Of a stretch of 28,352 bases of DNA, positions 1 to 8,711 are shown in pieces. Within the stretch, counting starts at the first letter, position 1. The number at the start of each line of letters is the position of its first letter. A program made the translations under genes and the position numbers. Source of the DNA: DATDMG01 sp036518955 (GTDB lineage Bacteria > Actinomycetota > Actinomycetes > Actinomycetales > Kineosporiaceae); contig DATDMG010000566.1 in NCBI GenBank assembly GCA_036518955.1, positions 1-28,352 on the forward strand, written 5' to 3'. The notes beneath the pieces are model-generated. The model was not told the DNA's origin. It saw only the letters and a list, made by a program, of their open reading frames with translations, and did no database searches.

Positions 1-2982
1 TTCGGCCCCCAGGTGGGCTGGCCCGTCATCCCGATCCACGTGGCCCTGCTGCCCGACGGGCACCTGCTGTCCTACGGCACCCCCGTGTCCACGGCGCAGC
101 AGGGCGGCCTCACCTACGACGACTGGAACCCGGCGCAGGGCATGGTGGACTCCGCGCACGTGCAGACGCCGTCGATGAGCACCTACAACAGCTTCTGCAA
201 CGCGCTGCAGACACTGCCGGACGGGCGCGTGTTGATGGTGGGCGGCAACTCCACGATGTCGACGATGTACTACGACCCCGCCTCCCGGGCGGAGGCGATG
301 GGGCCGGGCCTGAACCGGCAGCGCTGGTACGGTTCGGTGCTGCGGCTCCCCGACGACCGGATCCTCGTCCTCGGCGGCGCGAACTACTACAACACCGGCG
401 CCTACCTGACGCCGACGGACAATTCCGGTGTCGCCACGATCCCCGAGATCGGGACCGGGACCGGGCCCTGGACGCCGCTCACCGGGGCCGACAGCACCAC
501 CGCCTTCGGCGCACAGGACAACCGGTGGTGGTACCCGCGGGCGTACAACGCCCCGGACGGCAGCGTGTTCGGGGTGTCCGCCGATCAGCTGTGGCGGCTC
601 GACCCCTCGGGCACCGGCAGCCTGACGCCCCTGGGCACCCTTCCGCACTCCCTCGGGGTGTCGGGTGCGGGTGTGATGTACGCGCCGGGGAAGCTGCTGT
701 TCGCCGGGGGTGGTCAGACGTTCAACGAGGACACCCTGACGGCGACGAACGCCGCGACGGTGGTGGACATCAACGGGCCTGCACCGAGCGTGACTCCGGT
801 GGCTCCGATGGCCGGCCGGCGCAACTGGCTCAACCTCACCGTGCTCCCGACCGGGGAGGTGCTGGCGAACGGTGGCACGATCGTCGGCACCCAGGCGGGC
901 GCAGCGAACTCCGACTACACCGCCGAACTGTGGAACCCGGACACCCAGTCATGGCGGCCGGCGGCGATCGCGCAGCGGATCCGCACGTACCACTCGACCG
1001 CCGTCCTGATGCCCAGCGGCGCCGTCTTCACCGGCGGGGGAGGGGTGCCCGGGCCGGAGGACAACTTCAACTCCGAGACGTACTACCCGCCGTACCTGTT
1101 CACCAAGGGTGGTGACGGCGCCGTCCGGTGGGCGGCGCGGCCGCAGTTGACGTCGATCGCCGGGAGCCTGACCTGGGGCGGCCGGGTGAGCCTCGGTCTG
1201 TCCGACCCGCGGAGCATCGCCTCGGTGTCCCTGATCAGCGTCGCCGCCGAGACGCACAGCGTGAACACCGACCAGCGGCGGATCCCGTTGACCTTCGGTC
1301 AGTCCGGCTCGACGCTGACCGCCACCCTGCCGTCCGGGCGGAACCTGGCGCCCCCCGGCTCCTACCTGCTGCAGGTCGTCGACAGCAGAGGCGTCCCCTC
1401 GCCGTCCCAGATCGTGACGTTCCGCAACGGGGGTGCGGGCTCGGTGACCGTGTACGAACCGGACCAGTCAGCGCTGAACGGCCTCGGCGGCCCGGGCCCG
1501 GCGGTCACCGGATCCGTTCCGCTGGCCGTGGGCAGCACGGTCGGCTTCGAGTCGTTCAACTTCCCCGGACGGCGGATCAGGCACCAGAGCTCCGCGGTGC
1601 GGATCGATCCGATCAGCGCGACGTCCGCTCTGCAAGACCGCGAGGACTCCGCCTTCGTGGTGCGCGCCGGACTGGCCGCCGGCACCGGCCGCTCCTTCGA
1701 GGCGGTGAACTCTCCCGGGTCCTTCCTGACGGTCGAGAACGGGACGGTCTACCTGCGCCAGAACGACGGCAGCGCGGCGTTCGCCGCGAACGCGACGTTC
1801 CTGGCCGTCACCGGCCTGGTCGGCCAGAACACGTCGTTCGCCCTCTACAGCAATCCGTCCCGGTACCTCCGGCACTACAACTACGTCCTCTACGCCCAGC
1901 CCTTCGACGGCTCCGACGTGGGCCGCAGGGACGCCACCTTCGCCGTCCGCGCGGGCCTGGCGGGGCTGTCCGGTGCGCCGACCGCGGTAGCCGCCGCGGC
2001 CGGCGACGGCACCCTTCAGGTGAGCTGGACCGCGCCAGCCGCCGGCGCGTCGGCGGTCACCGGGTACCAGGTGACCGCGGCGCCGTCGGACCCCACGGTG
2101 CCGACCCGGACGTGCACCGCGACGACGGCGACCTCGTGCACCGTGACGGGGCTGACGAACGGCTCGCGCTACACGGTCACCGTGACCGCGACCACCGAGG
2201 CCGGGACGGGCCCGGCGTCCGGCGCCGTCACCGGGATCCCGTATCCGGCCGACGTCATGACGAGCGCGGCCACCAGGCTGTGGTTGGACGGCGCCGACGT
2301 GGCGACCCTGTTCTCCACCACGTCGTGCACCGGGGCCGCCCCGGCCGGCGGCAGCGGGATCGGTTGCTGGAAGGACAAGTCGGCGCAGGGTGACAACGCG
2401 GTCCAACCGACGGCGGGCCAGCAGGCCACCGCCTCGACGCTCAACGGGCTGACCGCCCCGGCGTTCAACGGGACCGGGGCCCAGTACCGCCTGGACGTCG
2501 CCAAGCTGCCGACGGGCACGACTCCGTCCGCGGTGTACGTCGTGGCCGTGGAGGAGGACGCCGCGCCGGCCCAGAACTGTTACCGGCACGTCATCGCCTG
2601 GGGCACCGCGGCAACCGGCGGCGCCCGGATCCTGGACAAGGGCTGCCAGACCGCCCTCGCCTACCTGGAGACCTTCAACACCTGGTCGAAGATGGCGCCG
2701 ACGAAGAACTGGCCGACCGGGTCGGCCGCCGTCGTCGACGGAACCGTCACCGCGACGGGCGTGACGGCGAACGTGAACGGCGTCGGCAGCTACACGTTCC
2801 CTTCCGGCGCCCGCACCGGCACCGGGGGCGCCACGCTCGGCGGGGCGCCCTGGTGGGGCACGGGCGCCACCTGGCACGGGCGGATCGCCGAGGTGATCGT
2901 GCTGGGCACCGCTCCGTCGAGCACGGACAACGCCACCATCGAGCGGTACCTGGCCCGGAAGTGGGGGGTGACGCTGGGCTGA
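1..2982 (+). CDS. Secreted copper-radical oxidase (galactose/glyoxal oxidase type) with AbfB, FN3 and LamG-like domains, 5' partial
   Basis: The reading frame is open at the window edge, so the signal peptide and first propeller blade are missing. The first ~370 residues are kelch-like repeats, followed by an E-set domain (DUF1929 type) to ~470. All radical-copper residues are visible: Cys in NSFCN (codon 196-198) and Tyr in QRWYGS (328-330), which would form the Cys-Tyr cofactor; the axial Tyr and a His in RTYHST (988-993); and the second His in ETHSVNTDQRR (1255-1257). The enzyme should oxidise an alcohol or aldehyde group, probably on a sugar, to give H2O2 outside the cell. Three beta-trefoil repeats of an AbfB-like sugar-binding domain follow (~507-650, counting from the codon at 13), then an FN3 domain (~655-743), then a LamG-like C-terminus ending near ERYLARKWG. 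The substrate is not predictable. Family assignment is firm; domain borders are approximate. Confidence 0.9.
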   Translation, partial: FGPQVGWPVIPIHVALLPDGHLLSYGTPVSTAQQGGLTYDDWNPAQGMVDSAHVQTPSMSTYNSFCNALQTLPDGRVLMVGGNSTMSTMYYDPASRAEAMGPGLNRQRWYGSVLRLPDDRILVLGGANYYNTGAYLTPTDNSGVATIPEIGTGTGPWTPLTGADSTTAFGAQDNRWWYPRAYNAPDGSVFGVSADQLWRLDPSGTGSLTPLGTLPHSLGVSGAGVMYAPGKLLFAGGGQTFNEDTLTATNAATVVDINGPAPSVTPVAPMAGRRNWLNLTVLPTGEVLANGGTIVGTQAGAANSDYTAELWNPDTQSWRPAAIAQRIRTYHSTAVLMPSGAVFTGGGGVPGPEDNFNSETYYPPYLFTKGGDGAVRWAARPQLTSIAGSLTWGGRVSLGLSDPRSIASVSLISVAAETHSVNTDQRRIPLTFGQSGSTLTATLPSGRNLAPPGSYLLQVVDSRGVPSPSQIVTFRNGGAGSVTVYEPDQSALNGLGGPGPAVTGSVPLAVGSTVGFESFNFPGRRIRHQSSAVRIDPISATSALQDREDSAFVVRAGLAAGTGRSFEAVNSPGSFLTVENGTVYLRQNDGSAAFAANATFLAVTGLVGQNTSFALYSNPSRYLRHYNYVLYAQPFDGSDVGRRDATFAVRAGLAGLSGAPTAVAAAAGDGTLQVSWTAPAAGASAVTGYQVTAAPSDPTVPTRTCTATTATSCTVTGLTNGSRYTVTVTATTEAGTGPASGAVTGIPYPADVMTSAATRLWLDGADVATLFSTTSCTGAAPAGGSGIGCWKDKSAQGDNAVQPTAGQQATASTLNGLTAPAFNGTGAQYRLDVAKLPTGTTPSAVYVVAVEEDAAPAQNCYRHVIAWGTAATGGARILDKGCQTALAYLETFNTWSKMAPTKNWPTGSAAVVDGTVTATGVTANVNGVGSYTFPSGARTGTGGATLGGAPWWGTGATWHGRIAEVIVLGTAPSSTDNATIERYLARKWGVTLG

Positions 2983-3004
2983 GCGGGCCCGGGCGATCGC
3001 CCGC
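2983..3004 (+). terminator. Possible hairpin terminator after the copper-radical oxidase
   Basis: A perfect 14-bp palindrome (2990-3003, CGGGCGATCGCCCG) sits directly behind the stop codon. An alternative fold pairs GCGGGC at 2983-2988 with GCCCGC at 2999-3004. There is no T-run, as is common for actinomycete hairpins, so this is only a candidate. Confidence 0.4.
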
Positions 3005-3143
3005 GCGGCGGTCGGCCGGGCGGGGCGCCGGTGCCGGCGGTAGCCCGGCGACAGGAGAGCCAGATGCGCGAGGAGTCGGCGGCGCGGCCGGGGTCCCGTC
3101 CACCGGGGTCGACGGGACCCGTGACCGCCCGAGGGGCGGCACC

Positions 3144-3269
3144 ATGCGGGCGTTCGTGCTGACCGGTCCCGGGGACGGCGCCGTCCATGACGTCCCGGCG
3201 CCGGTCGCGGCGCCGGGGGAGGCGGTCGTCGACGTGGTCACGGTGCCCTTTGTTTGCGGGTTCACCGGA
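3144..3269 (+). pseudogene. Remnant of the N-terminus of a zinc-dependent medium-chain alcohol dehydrogenase, fused in frame to the next gene
   Basis: The first ~42 residues (MRAFVLTGPGDGAVHDVPAP, then a PGEAVVDV stretch and VCG) look like the start of a zinc-type MDR alcohol dehydrogenase. In that family the pattern runs MRAFVLTGPG, V-PAP, PGE-VV-V, and then VCGTD with the catalytic zinc cysteine. Here the family pattern stops at VCG, and PHP-hydrolase sequence takes over within ~10 residues. No other MDR segments (GHE motif, structural zinc cysteines, Rossmann GxGxxG) follow. A good ribosome binding site (GAGGGG, 7 nt from the ATG) precedes it. I infer a deletion that joined the start of a lost gene to the following gene; this comes from remembered family patterns, not an alignment. 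Confidence 0.55.
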
Positions 3270-4793
3270 CCCTGGTATCTGGAAGGCATGGTGACGGGCG
3301 CGGGTTCGGCGCTGGAGGTGGTGGTGCGCGACCGCGTGTTCGGCGCGGGCGGGTACCGCTACCTTCCGTTCGAGGTCCCACCTGGTGTGGGGCGGATCAC
3401 GGTGGGGCTGGAGGCGGATCGGCCGGTGCTCCTCGGCCTGGGATTGTTCGACGCCCGCGGGTCCGGACACGGGTCGCCCGGGTTTCGGGGGATCTCGGGC
3501 ACCGAGCGCCGGGAGGTCGTCGTGGGCCTGCGCGAGGCGACGCCGGGATTCCTGCCGGGCCCCGTGCCGCCCGGCCGGTGGACCGTGATCGTGCCGGTCT
3601 TCCTCGCGGCCGTGCCGGCGCGGATCAGGGTCCGGATCAGGATGGAGCGCGGCCGCCCGGACGAGCCGTCGGGGCCCGGTCCCTCACCCGGTCGGCTGCC
3701 CGGCGCCGTCCGGACGACTCCCGGGTGGTACCGCGGCGACCTGCACTGCCATACCGAGGCCAGCAGCGACGCCTGGGCGACGGGAGCCGCGCTGACCCCG
3801 GCCGGCTGGGCCGACCTGGCCCGCGGCCTCGGGCTGGACTTCCTGGCCATGACCGATCACAACGTGGTGAGCCAGAACCATCAGCTGGCCCGCGACGCGG
3901 GCGAGGGGGTCCTCCTGCTGGCGGGTGAGGAGGTGACCAGCTACTTCCACGGCCATGCCACCGTCTCGGGAGTCGAGCCGGACGACTGGTTCGACTTCCG
4001 GTTGTCGCCGTTCGGGCTGCCGTTGCCGTCGAGAGGGGCACGGATCGAGACCCTGCTGGACGGCGTCCGCGCGTCCGGCGGGTTCGTCGCCGCGGCCCAC
4101 CCGATGATGCCGTTCCTGTCCTGGCAGTTCCTGGCCGACGGGCTGGCCAGGCCCTCGGCCCGCCCGGACGCCCTCGAGGTGTGGAACGGCCGATGGCAGG
4201 TGCACAACGAGCTGGCCGTGCGGGTCTGGCATCGGCTGCTGTGCCGCGGCTGGCGGATCGCGGCCACCGGCGGCAGCGACCTGCACGGGACGCTCGCGCC
4301 GGCGGGCCTCGGCCCGGGCGTCCCGACCACGGTGGTGCATGCCGCCGCGCTGGAGCGCGGTCGGCTGGTGGAGGCGTTGCGGGCCGGCCGGTGCTTCATC
4401 ACCAGCAGACCGGACGGCCCCGAGCTCTACCTGACCGCCGCGGGCCCGGGTGGCCAGCAGACCTTCACCGGTGGCACCCTGCACGCCCATCCCGGCGACG
4501 TCGTCCAGGTCAGGGTGCTGGCGCGCCGGGCGGGCGGCATGCGGTTGACGGTGCTGAACCGGCGCGGGCCGTGCGTCTCGGTCGGACCGGCATCGGACGA
4601 GGAGACGGTCGAGGTCCCGCTGACCGTTGGCACCACGGACGACTTCGTCCGGGTGGAACTTCGCCGTGCTGCCACGTCCTGGCTTCCCGGGCCCCCACCG
4701 ATGGAGGCCTTGACCAACCCCATCCACCTCACGCTCGGCGGCCCGGTCGCCGCGACACCCCCCGAACTCGCCCCGCCGGCCCCCGCGCGGTGA
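3144..4793 (+). CDS. CehA/McbA-family PHP-domain metallohydrolase
   Basis: The 549-residue protein holds a PHP phosphoesterase-type domain from about residue 193. Metal-binding motifs run in order: DLHCH (His201, His203), MTDHN (Asp238, His239), GEE (262-263), AAHP (His319), LEVWN (Glu345) and GGSDLHG (Asp379, His381). The segment before it (GGYRYLPFEVPPGVGRI onward, ~70-165) is the beta-rich N-terminal part usual in CehA-like proteins. Family members hydrolyse carbaryl or phosphoester-like substrates, but most have no known substrate. No signal peptide is visible. The ATG at 3144 has a good ribosome binding site, but the first ~42 residues look like a foreign dehydrogenase start. The original gene may have begun near ATG 3288 or GTG 3291, behind GGAAGG. 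It is convergent with the sugar-importer operon. Confidence 0.8.
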   Translation: MRAFVLTGPGDGAVHDVPAPVAAPGEAVVDVVTVPFVCGFTGPWYLEGMVTGAGSALEVVVRDRVFGAGGYRYLPFEVPPGVGRITVGLEADRPVLLGLGLFDARGSGHGSPGFRGISGTERREVVVGLREATPGFLPGPVPPGRWTVIVPVFLAAVPARIRVRIRMERGRPDEPSGPGPSPGRLPGAVRTTPGWYRGDLHCHTEASSDAWATGAALTPAGWADLARGLGLDFLAMTDHNVVSQNHQLARDAGEGVLLLAGEEVTSYFHGHATVSGVEPDDWFDFRLSPFGLPLPSRGARIETLLDGVRASGGFVAAAHPMMPFLSWQFLADGLARPSARPDALEVWNGRWQVHNELAVRVWHRLLCRGWRIAATGGSDLHGTLAPAGLGPGVPTTVVHAAALERGRLVEALRAGRCFITSRPDGPELYLTAAGPGGQQTFTGGTLHAHPGDVVQVRVLARRAGGMRLTVLNRRGPCVSVGPASDEETVEVPLTVGTTDDFVRVELRRAATSWLPGPPPMEALTNPIHLTLGGPVAATPPELAPPAPAR

Positions 4794-4866
4794 CCTCGAC
4801 GGGCCACGTCGCTGGTCGGCCGAATCCCGCCCTGCCGTCGCCGAATCCCCCGTTCGCCGGGCCCGG

Positions 4867-5850
4867 TCAGTCGTACAGCAGCGGCTTCAGGTCCGCGGAG
4901 TCGACGTTCGTCCTGTCGTACCACTTGAAGCCGGTGTCGATGGTCTTCTGCACGGGCTGGCCCTTGACGACCTTCGCCGCGGTCTCGATGCACCGGTAGC
5001 CGATGTTCACCGGATCCTGGCTGATCGCGCCCAACTCCACACCGCTGCGGACGGCTTCTTTCTGCTGCCTCCCGGCGTCGTATCCGATCACGGTGATCTT
5101 CCCCGCGGTCCCGGTCTCCTTGACCGCATTCAGCACGCCGTTCGCACTGCCCTCGTTGGCGGCGAAGATGCCCTTGAGGTTCGGGTGGGCCTTGATGATG
5201 GCCTTGGTCAGGTCGTCGGACTTGAGCACGTCGCCGCTCCCGTACTGAATGTCCACGATCGTGATGCCCGGGTGCTTGGCTTTCGTCTCCTGCACGAAGC
5301 CGTCGCGCCGGGAGATGCCGGTCCGGCTCGTCTGGTCATGGACGACGAGAGCCACGTCGCCGACGTCTCCGATGGCTGCGGCCATCTTGTCGGCCGCGGC
5401 CGCCGCTGCCACCGCGTTGTCCGTGGCAACGGTGGCGACGGGGATGTCACCGTCGACGCCGGAGTCGAACGCGATGATCGGGATCTTCTTGCTCTGCGCC
5501 TGCTGCAGCAGAGGGGTCACGGCCTTGCTGTCCAAGGCCGCGAAACAGATCGCCTGCGGGTTCTTGGTGAGTGCGGTCTGCAGCATGTCGACCTGCCGGT
5601 CGACCTGGGACTCGTTCTCCGGACCCTCGAACGTGATCTTCACCCCGAGGTCGGTCGCCGCCTTCTCGGCGCCCTGTTTGACCGCCTGCCAGAACTGCTG
5701 CGACAGGCCTTTGGTGATGATCGGGATGTACGGCTTGCCGGCGCTGGTCTCGGAGCCACGCGCCGGGGCTGGGGAACTGCTGCAGGCGACGAGCATCAGC
5801 GGCACCACGAGGGTTGTCACGGCGACCGCTGAGCTTCGTGGTGGACGCAT
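4867..5850 (-). CDS. Sugar ABC transporter substrate-binding lipoprotein (RbsB-like, CUT2 family)
   Basis: The 327-residue protein is a periplasmic-binding-protein type 1 fold (Peripla_BP_4). The N-terminus is a lipoprotein signal (MRPPRSSAVA, a hydrophobic run, then LVAC with Cys23 as the lipidated residue), so it is anchored outside the membrane. Family-like segments include the early KGLSQQFWQAVKQGAEKA stretch and the later GIFAANEGSANG and VIGYDAG segments. It delivers a sugar to the permease encoded upstream. The ATG at 5850 was chosen because AGGAG lies 7 nt before it and the signal peptide starts there; upstream in-frame sequence adds only Pro/Arg-rich residues. It is the last gene of the importer, separated from the permease gene by 140 bp carrying tandem repeats. 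The sugar cannot be named. Confidence 0.9.
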   Translation of the reverse strand: MRPPRSSAVAVTTLVVPLMLVACSSSPAPARGSETSAGKPYIPIITKGLSQQFWQAVKQGAEKAATDLGVKITFEGPENESQVDRQVDMLQTALTKNPQAICFAALDSKAVTPLLQQAQSKKIPIIAFDSGVDGDIPVATVATDNAVAAAAAADKMAAAIGDVGDVALVVHDQTSRTGISRRDGFVQETKAKHPGITIVDIQYGSGDVLKSDDLTKAIIKAHPNLKGIFAANEGSANGVLNAVKETGTAGKITVIGYDAGRQQKEAVRSGVELGAISQDPVNIGYRCIETAAKVVKGQPVQKTIDTGFKWYDRTNVDSADLKPLLYD

Positions 5851-5863
5851 GGGGAGTCTCCTG

Positions 5864-5914
5864 CCTGATTCGAAAGGGGTCCTGATCCGAAAGGGGTCCT
5901 GATCCGAAACGGGT
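5864..5914 (-). repeat. Three tandem 17-bp repeats upstream of the substrate-binding protein gene
   Basis: On the + strand the units are CCTGATTCGAAAGGGGT (5864-5880), CCTGATCCGAAAGGGGT (5881-5897) and CCTGATCCGAAACGGGT (5898-5914), head to tail without spacers. Each differs from the middle unit by one base. The array ends about 14 bp before the start codon and touches the ribosome binding site, so it lies in the transcribed leader or the promoter. It could be a multi-site operator or a local duplication. It lies outside coding sequence. Confidence 0.9.
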
Positions 5915-5990
5915 GCTGGGGGCGGCCGGACGGAAACGTGGGGTGTCCAGGTGTGCGACTCTCGCGATCTCGGGTCGGCGGTCCGCGGCG

Positions 5991-6995
5991 TCAGGCGGCT
6001 CGCTGCCGCCGCCGCCTCAGGACGTCGAGGAAGACGGCGGCTACCAAGATCACACCGGTGACGACCATCTGCCATTCATGCGGGACCGACAGCAGTTGCA
6101 GGCCGTTGGTGAGGGTGCTCATCACGCAGGCGCCGATGACCGTGCCGAACACGGTGCCCTCACCGCCGCTGAGGGAGGTGCCTCCGATCACCGCCGCTGC
6201 GATGGCGTCCAGTTCGTACCCGGCCCCGAGCGACGGCTGCGCCGAGCCGATCCGACTCGCGATCAGGACGCCGGCCAGCCCGGTGAACACGCCGCCCAGG
6301 GTGTAGGCGGCGATCTTCCAGCGAGTGGTCGCGACCCCGGACAGCCGGGTCGCCTCCTCGTTGCTGCCGAGCGCGACGGTGTACCGGCCGAGCACCGTTC
6401 GGCCCAGGATGACAGCCGCGACCATGGCCACGAAGAAGAAGATCACGACTACGTTGGGTACTCCCGGCACCACCTTCCCCATCGCGATGTCCAGAAACGT
6501 CTGGCTGTCGGTGAGGTAGATCGGTTTCGAATGTGAGATGATCAAGGCCAGCCCGCGGGCGACGTAGAACATGCCGAGGGTTGCGATGAACGGCTGCAGC
6601 TCGAGCGCGGCGATGACCACTCCGTTGACGGCGCCGCACGCCGTCCCGGTGGCCAACCCGACCGCGACGCCCAGCGCGAGCGGCCGGTGCCAGTTCGTGA
6701 TCACGGTCGCTGTTGTCACCGAAGACAGGGTCATCACGGTGCCGACCGACAGGTCGATCCCTCCGGCGGTGATGACGAAGGTGACCCCGAGGGCGAGCAC
6801 CCCGTTGACCGCGGTGGCGAGCAGGATGTCGACGAGGTTGTCGAAGGTGAGGAAGTACCGCGACAGGATCGAGAAGACGACGAAGAGGATGACGAGCGCC
6901 CCCAGCGCCAGCACGCGCTGCACCGCCGCGGTGCCGGAGGGCAGACTCAGGCCACGCTCGAGCCGCGCCACGGTGGGTCGGGCGTCGACGGTCAT
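5991..6995 (-). CDS. Sugar ABC transporter permease (RbsC-like, BPD_transp_2)
   Basis: The 334-residue protein is strongly hydrophobic, with eight or more membrane segments. It shows RbsC/XylH/AraH-type features: the FVITAGGIDLSVG segment, a GxxxGxxNG-like stretch (GTACGAVNG), and the GGTSLSGGEGTVFGT loop near the C-terminus. It forms the membrane channel of the CUT2 importer. Its ATG overlaps the stop of the ATPase gene in an ATGA arrangement (6992-6995), so translation is probably coupled. The C-terminus is a basic tail (RRRRQRAA). It is followed by a 140-bp gap to the binding-protein gene, larger than usual in such operons. No frameshift is seen. Confidence 0.92.
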   Translation of the reverse strand: MTVDARPTVARLERGLSLPSGTAAVQRVLALGALVILFVVFSILSRYFLTFDNLVDILLATAVNGVLALGVTFVITAGGIDLSVGTVMTLSSVTTATVITNWHRPLALGVAVGLATGTACGAVNGVVIAALELQPFIATLGMFYVARGLALIISHSKPIYLTDSQTFLDIAMGKVVPGVPNVVVIFFFVAMVAAVILGRTVLGRYTVALGSNEEATRLSGVATTRWKIAAYTLGGVFTGLAGVLIASRIGSAQPSLGAGYELDAIAAAVIGGTSLSGGEGTVFGTVIGACVMSTLTNGLQLLSVPHEWQMVVTGVILVAAVFLDVLRRRRQRAA

Positions 6996-8590
6996 GTCGC
7001 GTCCCCTCCGGTGGCCGCCGCCTCCTCGGTTCCCGCCCGCGCGTGGACGACCGCGGTCCGCTGGGTGGCCAGGCTCATGATCTTCTCCTGGGTCGCCTCG
7101 GCGGCGGTGAGTTCGCCGGCGACCCGCCCCTCGCACAGGACCAGTACCCGGTGGCTGAGCCGGAGGATCTCCGGTAGTTCGGACGAGATCATGATGATGG
7201 CGCGGCCCCGTCGGGCGAGGTCGTTGAGCAGCGCGTAGATCTCGCTCTTGGCGCCGACGTCGATGCCTCGGGTCGGCTCGTCGAAGATCAGCACCTCGCA
7301 GTCGGCGGTCAACCACTTGCCGACCACCACCTTCTGCTGGTTGCCGCCCGACAGGGAGCGGACGGCCCGGCCCAGGCCCGGTGTCTTGATCCGCAGGTTC
7401 TTGACGTGGTTTCGGGCCACCTCGCGGGTCGCGGCCCGGTCGATCCAGCCGAGCCGACGCGAGAACCGGCCGAGGGAGGCATGGACGAGATTGCTCTCGA
7501 CGTCCATGCCGAGGGCCAGCCCGAACCGCTTGCGATCCTCGGACAGGTACGCGATACCGGCCCGCACCGCCTGTCGCGGCGAGGCGATGCCGGCCTCGCG
7601 GCCGTGCACCAGGATCGTTCCGGCGTCCCTACGGTCGGCGCCGAACAGCAGCCGGGCGAGTTCGGTGCGCCCGGCACCCATCAGCCCCGCCACTCCGAGG
7701 ATCTCGCCGCGGTGAAGATCGAAGCTGACGTCCCGGACGGCGCGCCCCCGGCTCAGCCCGCGTACTGCCAGGACGACGTCGGTGCTCGGCCGCTCGGGCA
7801 GTTCCGGACCGCTGCCCAGCAGCGTGCGCCCGACCAGGAGGCGGATCACGTCGTCCGTGCTCACGTCACCGGCCGCGTGGGTCGCGACGGTGTGACCGTC
7901 CCGCATCACGGTCACCCGATCGGCGATCTCGGCGAGTTCCTCCAAGCGGTGCGAAATATGGACGACACCGACCCCCTCCGCCCGCAGCTGTCGCACGATC
8001 CGGAACAGCTCCGCGATCTCGGTGTCCGTCAGGGCCGCGGTCGGCTCGTCCATGATCAAAACTCTGGGTCGGTAGGAGATCGTGCGAGCGATCTCGACCA
8101 TCTGCTGCTTGGCCACGGTCAACCCGTCCGCGCGGGCGGTCGGATCGAGCGCGATGTTGAGTCGCTCCAGGAGGGCGGCCGTCCGCCGCCCGAGCTCGGC
8201 GTCGTCCACGAAGGCGCCGAGCCGACGGGGCTCGCGACCGATCCAGATGTTCTGGGCCACGGTCAACCGCGGAACGAGGTTGAGCTCTTGGTGCACCATC
8301 CCGATTCCCGCGGCCAACGCCTCGCGGGGGGTGCCGAAGGTGACCTCGTGACCCTCCAGTTCGATCCGGCCGGCGTCGGCGGGGTAGACGCCCGCGAGCA
8401 CCTTCATGATGGTCGATTTGCCCGCGCCGTTCTCCCCGACCAGCGCGTGCACCTCTCCGGACCGCAACTCGAAGTGGGCCTGATCGAGGGCGTGCACCCC
8501 GGGGAAACGCTGGTCGATGCCGGTCATCCGGACGAGTGCCGGTCGAGGTGACCGGCCTGCCGTCGCTCGGTCAGCGGGCCTGGTCAGCAT
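6992..8590 (-). CDS. Sugar ABC transporter ATP-binding protein, two ATPase domains (RbsA/MglA-like)
   Basis: The 532-residue protein has two ABC domains in tandem. Domain 1 carries Walker A GENGAGKST (residues 52-60), a signature region around TVAKQQMVEIA, and Walker B VLIMDEPTAAL. Domain 2 has a degenerate Walker A (GLMGAGRTE), an intact LSGGNQQK signature, and Walker B LIFDEPTRGID. This asymmetry is normal for RbsA, where one ATP site is catalytically weak. It powers the importer and is the first gene of the operon. I chose ATG 8590, which has GAAGGG 7 nt upstream; a GTG two codons earlier (8596) would sit almost on that site. Upstream lies an AT-richer leader with paired 9-bp repeats. Confidence 0.92.
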   Translation of the reverse strand: MLTRPADRATAGRSPRPALVRMTGIDQRFPGVHALDQAHFELRSGEVHALVGENGAGKSTIMKVLAGVYPADAGRIELEGHEVTFGTPREALAAGIGMVHQELNLVPRLTVAQNIWIGREPRRLGAFVDDAELGRRTAALLERLNIALDPTARADGLTVAKQQMVEIARTISYRPRVLIMDEPTAALTDTEIAELFRIVRQLRAEGVGVVHISHRLEELAEIADRVTVMRDGHTVATHAAGDVSTDDVIRLLVGRTLLGSGPELPERPSTDVVLAVRGLSRGRAVRDVSFDLHRGEILGVAGLMGAGRTELARLLFGADRRDAGTILVHGREAGIASPRQAVRAGIAYLSEDRKRFGLALGMDVESNLVHASLGRFSRRLGWIDRAATREVARNHVKNLRIKTPGLGRAVRSLSGGNQQKVVVGKWLTADCEVLIFDEPTRGIDVGAKSEIYALLNDLARRGRAIIMISSELPEILRLSHRVLVLCEGRVAGELTAAEATQEKIMSLATQRTAVVHARAGTEEAAATGGDAT

Positions 8591-8629
8591 GAACACGCCC
8601 TTCAGAGCCGGTTGCCCGGAGCGGTCGAT

Positions 8630-8711
8630 TCATTCACGATTATCACCGTACAGGTACTTTATCCCTTTGTCCTGGCTGATCCATATCGGTGCACAATGAG
8701 AAGCACAATGA
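8630..8711 (-). promoter_or_regulatory. Promoter/operator region of the sugar importer operon
   Basis: This is one of the few AT-richer stretches in the window. On the minus strand it holds a GATAAT box (8639-8644) suitable as a -10 element, though I found no good -35 at the right distance. Upstream are two direct copies of TCATTGTGC (plus strand GCACAATGA at 8691-8699 and 8703-8711, 12 bp apart), which could be activator or repressor half-sites. No regulator gene of LacI, ROK or GntR type is adjacent. The rest of the 8591-8920 gap, including the space up to the thioesterase stop, holds no gene I can support. Confidence 0.45.
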
